This document shows positions 6,627 through 10,697 of a stretch of 10,697 nt of DNA, in pieces. Every line of letters starts with the position of its first letter. Within the stretch, counting starts at the first letter, position 1. The translations under genes were made by a program, and so were the position numbers. The notes under the pieces were generated by a model. The model did not search any database and was not told the DNA's origin. It saw only the letters and a program-made list of their open reading frames with translations. The DNA comes from Schleiferiaceae bacterium. GTDB lineage: Bacteria > Bacteroidota > Bacteroidia > Flavobacteriales > Schleiferiaceae. The stretch lies in the NCBI GenBank assembly GCA_030831045.1, contig JAURMB010000030.1, positions 1-10,697 of the forward strand, given 5' to 3'.

Positions 6627-7141
6627 ACTACAAAACCAAGCTTTCGGGCATCAAAGCCCTCGCTTTTGACGTCGACGGCGTGTTTACCGACGGAACGGTG
6701 CAGATTCTTCCTGGCCAAGAGCCGATCCGAAGCTTTCACAGCAAAGACGGGTATGCCGTTCAAGTCGCCGCGCGGCAAGGGCTGCAGCTGGCGGTAATTA
6801 CGGGGGGCAAATCCGAAACGGTCAAGGAACGCCTTCTGGCCCTCGGAATCCAAGACGTCTGGCTGGGCGCCCGCCATAAGATTGACGCCTACGAAGAGTG
6901 GTTGGCGCGCTACGAACTTCGCGACGAAGAGGTTCTGTACATGGGCGACGACCTGCCCGACACCGAGGTGCTTTTGCGCGCCGGATTGTCCTGCTGTCCG
7001 CACGATTCCGCGCCCGAAATTCGAGCCCTTGTCGATTACATTTCGCCCATTGACGGCGGAAAAGGCTGCGTTCGTGAGGTCATCGAACAGGTGCTCCGCG
7101 CTCAAGGCCGTTGGAACCTCGAAGAATTTCGCAACTGGTGA
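6623..7141 (+). CDS. kdsC: HAD-family phosphatase, KdsC/YrbI type (Kdo-8-phosphate phosphatase-like)
   Basis: This 172-aa C0-type HAD phosphatase lacks a cap domain and would act as a tetramer. Motif I is FDVDGVFTDG (15-24; nucleophile Asp16, acid/base Asp18), then FHSKDGYAV (38-46), motif II VITGGKSE (58-65; Thr60), a candidate motif III Lys86, and motif IV MGDDLPDTE (107-115; Asp109, Asp110). The C-terminal GGKGCVREVIEQVL (145-158) is the tail that reaches into the neighbouring active site in KdsC. The family reaction is removal of phosphate from Kdo-8-phosphate for lipid A core sugars. No other Kdo genes are present here, so another sugar acid phosphate (for example a nonulosonate) cannot be excluded. 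It overlaps both neighbours by 4 bp. Confidence 0.87.
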   Translation: MNYKTKLSGIKALAFDVDGVFTDGTVQILPGQEPIRSFHSKDGYAVQVAARQGLQLAVITGGKSETVKERLLALGIQDVWLGARHKIDAYEEWLARYELRDEEVLYMGDDLPDTEVLLRAGLSCCPHDSAPEIRALVDYISPIDGGKGCVREVIEQVLRAQGRWNLEEFRNW

Positions 7142-7734
7142 TCAAGCTCCCCTTTGAACTTCACGGATCGCTGGTGCTCGGCAGCGCTTCGCCGCGGCGA
7201 CGCGAACTCCTGTCCGTGCTTGGAATTCCCTACGTCGTGCGGACCAGCGACGCCGACGAATCGGCGCCCGACGGCCTGAGCGACCTCGAAACCGTGCGCT
7301 ACGTGGCCCGCGCCAAAGCCGAAGCCCTTTTGGCCACGCGGTCAGAAGGCGAAGTGCTGCTCACCGCCGACACCGAAGTATGGTACCAGGGCAAACGCTT
7401 TGGCAAGCCCCACGATCTGGCCCATGCCGAAGAAATGCTCCAAACCCTCAGCGGCCAAACGCACCGGGTCATTACCGCGGTGTGCGCCACCGACGGCCGA
7501 CGTTGGTCCCAGTTCGAGGCCGTCGCTGAAGTGCGCTTTCACCCGGTGAGCGCGGAATTTATTAACCACTACGTCCAAACGTTTAAGCCGTTGGACAAGG
7601 CTGGGGCCTACGGCGCACAAGAGTGGTTTGGGCAGTTGGGCATTGCGCAAATCGTCGGCACGTTCGACAACGTCAAAGGCCTTCCCCTCGACACCGTCGT
7701 GCAGGCCTTGGAGCCTTGGTTGCACACGGCCTGA
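7138..7734 (+). CDS. maf: Maf/YhdE-type nucleoside triphosphate pyrophosphatase
   Basis: Maf proteins hydrolyse non-canonical or excess nucleoside triphosphates (dTTP, UTP, modified bases) to monophosphates in the cytoplasm. The start is GTG 7138 (198 aa), which overlaps the kdsC stop as GTGA; a TTG nine codons upstream is less likely. Motifs: LGSASPRRRELL (phosphate-binding Ser-Pro-Arg-Arg, about 14-25), LTADTEVWYQG with catalytic-type Asp78 (75-85), FGKPHD (88-93), LSGQTHRVITAV (104-115), DKAGAYGAQE (153-162) and NVKGLPLD (178-185). The GAYGAQE region matches the dTTP/UTP-specific branch (YhdE-like). It is the last gene of the tightly overlapped block; a 32-bp gap separates it from nhaC. 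Confidence 0.93.
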   Translation: MIKLPFELHGSLVLGSASPRRRELLSVLGIPYVVRTSDADESAPDGLSDLETVRYVARAKAEALLATRSEGEVLLTADTEVWYQGKRFGKPHDLAHAEEMLQTLSGQTHRVITAVCATDGRRWSQFEAVAEVRFHPVSAEFINHYVQTFKPLDKAGAYGAQEWFGQLGIAQIVGTFDNVKGLPLDTVVQALEPWLHTA

Positions 7735-7766
7735 CGCATTCCGCGTTTATCCCGATATTGCAGCCC

Positions 7767-9197
7767 ATGCTTCGCGCCCTTACCCCCTTGCTCTTTCTCG
7801 TAGCCGCGTTGGTCGTCAACGTTCACGTTTATGGTGACCGTAGCCTCGAAGGCAGCAACCAACTCATCTTGCTCGCCGCCGCCGGCATCGCCGCCCTGCT
7901 CGCCCCCAAAGACCGAACAACCCAGCTATGGCATGGGATTCAGGGAACCATTTCGGACTCGACCAAGGCCATTCTCATCTTGCTTATGGTGGGCGCCCTC
8001 GCCGGCACCTGGATGGTCAGCGGAATCATTCCCACCCTTATCGTGTACGGCCTCAAGCTGTTCACCCCCGGCAGCTTCTTGCTCGCCGCCGCCGTCCTGA
8101 GCGCCGCCGTGAGCCTGGCCACGGGATCGTCGTGGTCCACCTCGGCAACCGTGGGCATCGCCCTCATGGGCATCGGACAAAGCCTTGGACTTTCCCCCGG
8201 GTGGATCGCTGGTGCCGTTGTGTCGGGCGCCTACTTCGGCGACAAAATGTCGCCCGTCAGCGACACCACCAACATCGCCGCGGCCATGGCGGGCGCGGAA
8301 CTCACCGACCACATTCGCCACATGCTGTGGACCTCGGGTCCCGCGATCCTCATCTCCCTCGCCGTCTTTGGCATCAAAGGCCTCAGCGCCGGCGAAGCAG
8401 GCGACCTGAGCCAGGTAGCCATTATCTCAGAACTCCTGCGCGCCAAATTCACCATCAGCCTGTGGCTGCTCCTGATCCCTGTAGTGAGCATCGTCCTCAT
8501 TGCCCGAAACGTCGACGCCTTAGCTGCTATGGGCATCGGCACGCTCGCCGGCGCCCTGGCTGCCCTGTGGCTTCAACCCAACATCATAGCTGAAATCGCA
8601 GGGCACCGCGGTCCCTCCGCTTGGTACGAAGGAATTACCCAAGCCATGTACGGCAACACCCAAATTGCCATCGACCACCCCATGCTTGCCGAACTGCTCA
8701 AAGGCAAGGGCATGGCGGGAATGCTCGGGACCGTTTGGTTGATCCTCTGCGCCCTCACGTTTGGCGGAATCATGGACGCCGCAGGCTTCCTCGCTACCCT
8801 GACCAAAGGACTCCTGCGTGTCGCCCACGGAGCGGCGGGCCTCATCGGGGCGACCCTGGCCTCGTGCGGACTTCTTAACCTGACCGCTTCAGACCAGTAC
8901 CTGGCCATCGTAGTTCCCGGACGAATGTTCAAGAAAGCCTACGAAGAGCGCGGACTCAAACCCGAAAACCTCTCGCGGGCCCTTGAAGACTCGGGAACCG
9001 TAACGTCGGCCCTCGTACCGTGGAACACCTGCGGCGCATACCAATCCAGCGTGCTGGGAGTTGCCACGGGCGATTACTTCATGTACGCCATTTTCAACTG
9101 GATGAGTCCGCTGATCAGCATGCTGCTCGCCGCAACCGGTTGGACCATTACCAGAACTTCTTCTGGCGCATCCACCAAACCATCGAGCCCGCAATAA
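7767..9197 (+). CDS. nhaC: Na+/H+ antiporter, NhaC family
   Basis: This 476-aa inner-membrane antiporter exchanges Na+ for H+ and has about eleven or twelve hydrophobic helices. ATG 7767 is chosen because it opens directly into a hydrophobic helix (LRALTPLLFLVAALVV); the upstream extension lies within maf and has no membrane character. Family motifs are TGSSWSTSATVG (119-130), SGAYFGDKMSPVSDTTN (153-169), NLTASDQYLAIVVPGRM (371-387) and LEDSGTVTSALVPWNTCGAY (406-425). The symmetric pair of motifs reflects the inverted-repeat fold of this superfamily. The last ~16 residues (ITRTSSGASTKPSSPQ) are hydrophilic and Ser/Thr-rich and are encoded opposite the end of corA. It follows maf in the same direction and could be read from the same transcript or from its own promoter; no clear -7 box was found in the 32-bp gap. 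Confidence 0.92.
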   Translation: MLRALTPLLFLVAALVVNVHVYGDRSLEGSNQLILLAAAGIAALLAPKDRTTQLWHGIQGTISDSTKAILILLMVGALAGTWMVSGIIPTLIVYGLKLFTPGSFLLAAAVLSAAVSLATGSSWSTSATVGIALMGIGQSLGLSPGWIAGAVVSGAYFGDKMSPVSDTTNIAAAMAGAELTDHIRHMLWTSGPAILISLAVFGIKGLSAGEAGDLSQVAIISELLRAKFTISLWLLLIPVVSIVLIARNVDALAAMGIGTLAGALAALWLQPNIIAEIAGHRGPSAWYEGITQAMYGNTQIAIDHPMLAELLKGKGMAGMLGTVWLILCALTFGGIMDAAGFLATLTKGLLRVAHGAAGLIGATLASCGLLNLTASDQYLAIVVPGRMFKKAYEERGLKPENLSRALEDSGTVTSALVPWNTCGAYQSSVLGVATGDYFMYAIFNWMSPLISMLLAATGWTITRTSSGASTKPSSPQ

Positions 9198-10113
9198 GCA
9201 GCATTAGGCCCCAAACGGCCGGGTAGGCCCAGGGCCATTCGAGCTCGGGCATCCCAGTGAAGTTCATGCCGTACACGCCTACGATGAACGTCAAGGGCAT
9301 AAAAACCGCCGAAAACACGGTTAAAATGCGCATCACGTCGTTGGTGCGTTGACCCACGGACGACACATGTAGGCTTTCGAGCGATTCCAGAAGGCTGCGC
9401 TGCGCGTCGAGGCGTTCGTTGAGCGCCTGAACTTTACCCCGCACGTCGCGCACGTAGGGTCGATTTTCGCGCTTGATCAATGGGTGCGTTGAAGCCTCCA
9501 AACTGCTGAGTACGTCGCGAAGCGGCGTTAGGTGCCGGCGGAGAAGACTGAGCTGCCGCTTGACCTTCAAAATTTTTACCACGATGCGCTGGCTCGGACG
9601 GTGAACCACCTCGGCCTCTAGCGCATCGAGCGCCATCTCAAGCTCGTCAAAGTAGTTTTCGTAGGGCTTCAAGACCGATTCAATCAGGCGCACAAACAGG
9701 TAGTCGGGGCCCTTGGCGCGAATGAGTCCGCGGCTGGTAACCAATCGATCGACCAATCCCTCAAACAGTCGAGCGTCACCCAGCGAAACCACCCCGTGCG
9801 CATGGACTACCAGGCCGACTTGGGCAAACTCCACGCGCTCGAGCTTGCTCGATTTAAGCGTGTGCACATCGACGTAAATCTGTTCTGGGTACTCCTCGAG
9901 GTTGGCCCGCGCCTCTGTGTCGAGCAGGTCGGTGGCCACGTGCGGATGAAAGCCCCATTGGGCAACTGCTCCGCGCAACCAAGCTTCTGAGGGCGGAACC
10001 GGCAGCGCCAGCCAGCGCACGGTTTCGGGCCCTTGAAGCTGGGGGACCTCTTTGGCCTCTTGCACGTCGGACCGCTGAATTTGGTCCAACCCATAGTCGA
10101 TTAGGTGCATCAT
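9148..10113 (-). CDS. corA: CorA-family magnesium/divalent cation transporter
   Basis: CorA is a pentameric inner-membrane channel for Mg2+ (and Co2+ or Ni2+). With the start at ATG 10113 the protein has 321 aa; ATG 10110 is adjacent, while a start at 10173 would run into the divergent glycosyltransferase. The N-terminal cytoplasmic domain is followed by a long helical stalk (about residues 135-260, rich in charged heptad-like segments such as LKVKRQLSLLRRHLTPLRDVL). Then come TM1 (MRILTVFSAVFMPLTFIVGV), the selectivity signature YGMNF with GMN at 282-284, the MPEL loop motif, and TM2 ending WWMRQKKFW. GMN and MPEL favour CorA over ZntB. Its 3' end overlaps nhaC by 50 bp in convergent orientation. 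Confidence 0.93.
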   Translation of the reverse strand: MMHLIDYGLDQIQRSDVQEAKEVPQLQGPETVRWLALPVPPSEAWLRGAVAQWGFHPHVATDLLDTEARANLEEYPEQIYVDVHTLKSSKLERVEFAQVGLVVHAHGVVSLGDARLFEGLVDRLVTSRGLIRAKGPDYLFVRLIESVLKPYENYFDELEMALDALEAEVVHRPSQRIVVKILKVKRQLSLLRRHLTPLRDVLSSLEASTHPLIKRENRPYVRDVRGKVQALNERLDAQRSLLESLESLHVSSVGQRTNDVMRILTVFSAVFMPLTFIVGVYGMNFTGMPELEWPWAYPAVWGLMLLIAGSMVWWMRQKKFW

Positions 10114-10150
10114 GAAATGAAGGTACGCTGAAGTACGTACTTTTGCCGCT
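10114..10150. promoter_or_regulatory. divergent corA / glycosyltransferase promoter region with 12-bp palindrome
   Basis: Only 37 bp separate the two divergent start codons. The gap contains the perfect palindrome AAGTACGTACTT at 10131-10142, which overlaps the plus-strand -7 box. On the minus strand TACCTTCA (10125 to 10118) resembles the TAnnTTTG box with two mismatches and lies 4 nt before the corA ATG. Both promoters must therefore overlap in this short gap, with their -33 regions lying inside the opposite gene. The palindrome could be an operator or chance; no second copy was noticed in the window. Confidence 0.4.
10138..10145 (+). promoter_or_regulatory. -7 promoter box TACTTTTG for the glycosyltransferase
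   Basis: TACTTTTG matches the TAnnTTTG consensus exactly and ends 5 nt before the ATG at 10151. No TTG-type -33 box was found at the usual distance. The first four bases of the box (10138-10141) plus the next T are part of the 12-bp palindrome, so a bound repressor would block it. As at ccmB, the geometry predicts an mRNA with almost no 5' leader. Confidence 0.5.
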
Positions 10151-10697
10151 ATGCCCGTACTCAGCATCGTCATGCCGGCCTACAACGAAGCCGCGACCAT
10201 TCACCTCATTCTGGACAAAGTCCGCGACTGCCGCCTGCCCGAGGGTTGGACCAAAGAGCTCATCGTCGTCAACGACTGCAGCAAAGACGCCACCGAGGAG
10301 GCCATCGAGCGCTACGCGTCAGCCAACCCCATGCTGCCCCTCACCTACCGCAAGCATGAGGTAAACAAGGGCAAGGGCGCCGCGCTGCACACCGGCATCG
10401 CGATGGCCACTGGCGACTACGTCATCATTCAAGACGCCGACCTCGAGTACGACCCCAACGAATACGTCGCGCTGCTGCAGCCCGTGGTTGACGGCCACGC
10501 CGACGTCGTCTTCGGTTCGCGGTTTATGGGCGGAAACGCCCACCGCATCCTCTTCTTCTGGCACTCCATCGGCAACAAGTTCTTGACCTTCCTGTCGAAC
10601 ATGTTCACCAGCCTGAACCTTACCGGCATGGAGACCTGCTACAAACGCTTACGCCGCGACCTCATTCAGTCACGCCAACTGCGCGAAAATCGCTTCG
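10151..10697 (+). CDS. family 2 glycosyltransferase, DPM1-like (3' truncated by window edge)
   Basis: The frame from ATG 10151 stays open to the window end (182 complete codons). It is a GT-A fold glycosyltransferase of family 2, in the dolichyl/polyprenyl-phosphate mannosyltransferase-like group. Visible motifs: VLSIVMPAYNEA (3-14), IVVNDCSKDAT (38-48), NKGKGAALHTGIAMATGDY (72-90), the DXD-type IIQDADLEYDP (92-102; Asp95, Asp97), FGSRFMGG (121-128) and GMETCYKRLRRD (159-170). No membrane segment is seen in the part present. The likely role is transfer of a sugar from a nucleotide donor to a lipid phosphate or envelope glycan at the cytoplasmic face of the inner membrane; donor and acceptor cannot be told. 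The start is well supported by the N-terminal motif and the -7 box. Confidence 0.88.
   Translation, partial: MPVLSIVMPAYNEAATIHLILDKVRDCRLPEGWTKELIVVNDCSKDATEEAIERYASANPMLPLTYRKHEVNKGKGAALHTGIAMATGDYVIIQDADLEYDPNEYVALLQPVVDGHADVVFGSRFMGGNAHRILFFWHSIGNKFLTFLSNMFTSLNLTGMETCYKRLRRDLIQSRQLRENRF

Noticed and set aside
7623..7766. Extended N-terminus for NhaC from 7623
   Set aside because: The extra 48 residues are Arg/His-rich and read across maf in another frame; the hydrophobic first helix begins right after ATG 7767.
7926..8321. Minus-strand frame (131 codons) opposite nhaC, and similar frames at 8520-8932
   Set aside because: They are antisense to the conserved NhaC motifs, with Gly/Ala/His-rich composition and no domain; shadow frames.
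1..10697. Search for CRISPR arrays, tRNA/rRNA genes, insertion sequences and phage or defence genes
   Set aside because: No regularly spaced direct repeats, transposase motifs, cloverleaf-like segments or defence-family motifs were seen; the window is filled with core metabolic and envelope genes.

Overview
This GC-rich window (near 60% G+C by eye) most likely comes from a member of the Bacteroidota, probably a Flavobacteriales-like lineage. Several independent clues point there: a bacillithiol-type deacetylase (BshB1), a CcmB-C-D-E-F block whose proteins have the Bacteroidota style (small CcmD-family protein, CcmE with CxxxY instead of HxxxY, long CcmF), a DUF2520-KdsC-Maf tail on the same operon, -7 promoter boxes of the TAnnTTTG type, and start codons with little or no Shine-Dalgarno sequence. 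The species cannot be named from the sequence alone.

Layout. (1) At the left edge, on the minus strand, is the first ~20 codons of an unrecognised gene, preceded by an AT-rich control region with three evenly spaced palindromic boxes (62-136). (2) A minus-strand pair, a lipoprotein glutathione-peroxidase-like enzyme followed by bshB1 (1507 to 218), joins low-molecular-weight thiol synthesis with thiol peroxide defence. (3) A plus-strand run of eight genes (1566-7734) has no spacer at any junction: ccmB, ccmC, ccmD, ccmE, ccmF, a Rossmann/DUF2520 protein, a KdsC-type HAD phosphatase and a Maf nucleotide pyrophosphatase. nhaC follows after 32 bp. (4) nhaC runs tail-to-tail into a minus-strand corA, and their coding ends overlap by 50 bp. 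(5) corA is divergent from a family 2 glycosyltransferase that runs off the right edge; only 37 bp separate their starts and a perfect 12-bp palindrome lies between them.

How the genes work together. CcmB and CcmC are membrane components of heme export and loading; CcmE is the heme chaperone and CcmF the synthase that joins heme to apocytochrome c. CcmA, CcmG and CcmH are not in this window. The CcmE has cysteine in place of the usual heme-binding histidine, as in the natural variant Ccm pathway. The three housekeeping genes behind ccmF have no obvious link to cytochrome maturation but are physically locked to it by stop/start overlaps. NhaC and CorA are ion transporters (Na+/H+ antiport and divalent cation flux).

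The window is mostly ordinary core genome. The parts worth a second look are the operator array at the left edge, the CxxxY CcmE, the -7 boxes that sit 4-5 nt before start codons (predicting leaderless mRNAs), the fully coupled operon, and the compact palindrome-bearing divergent promoter.
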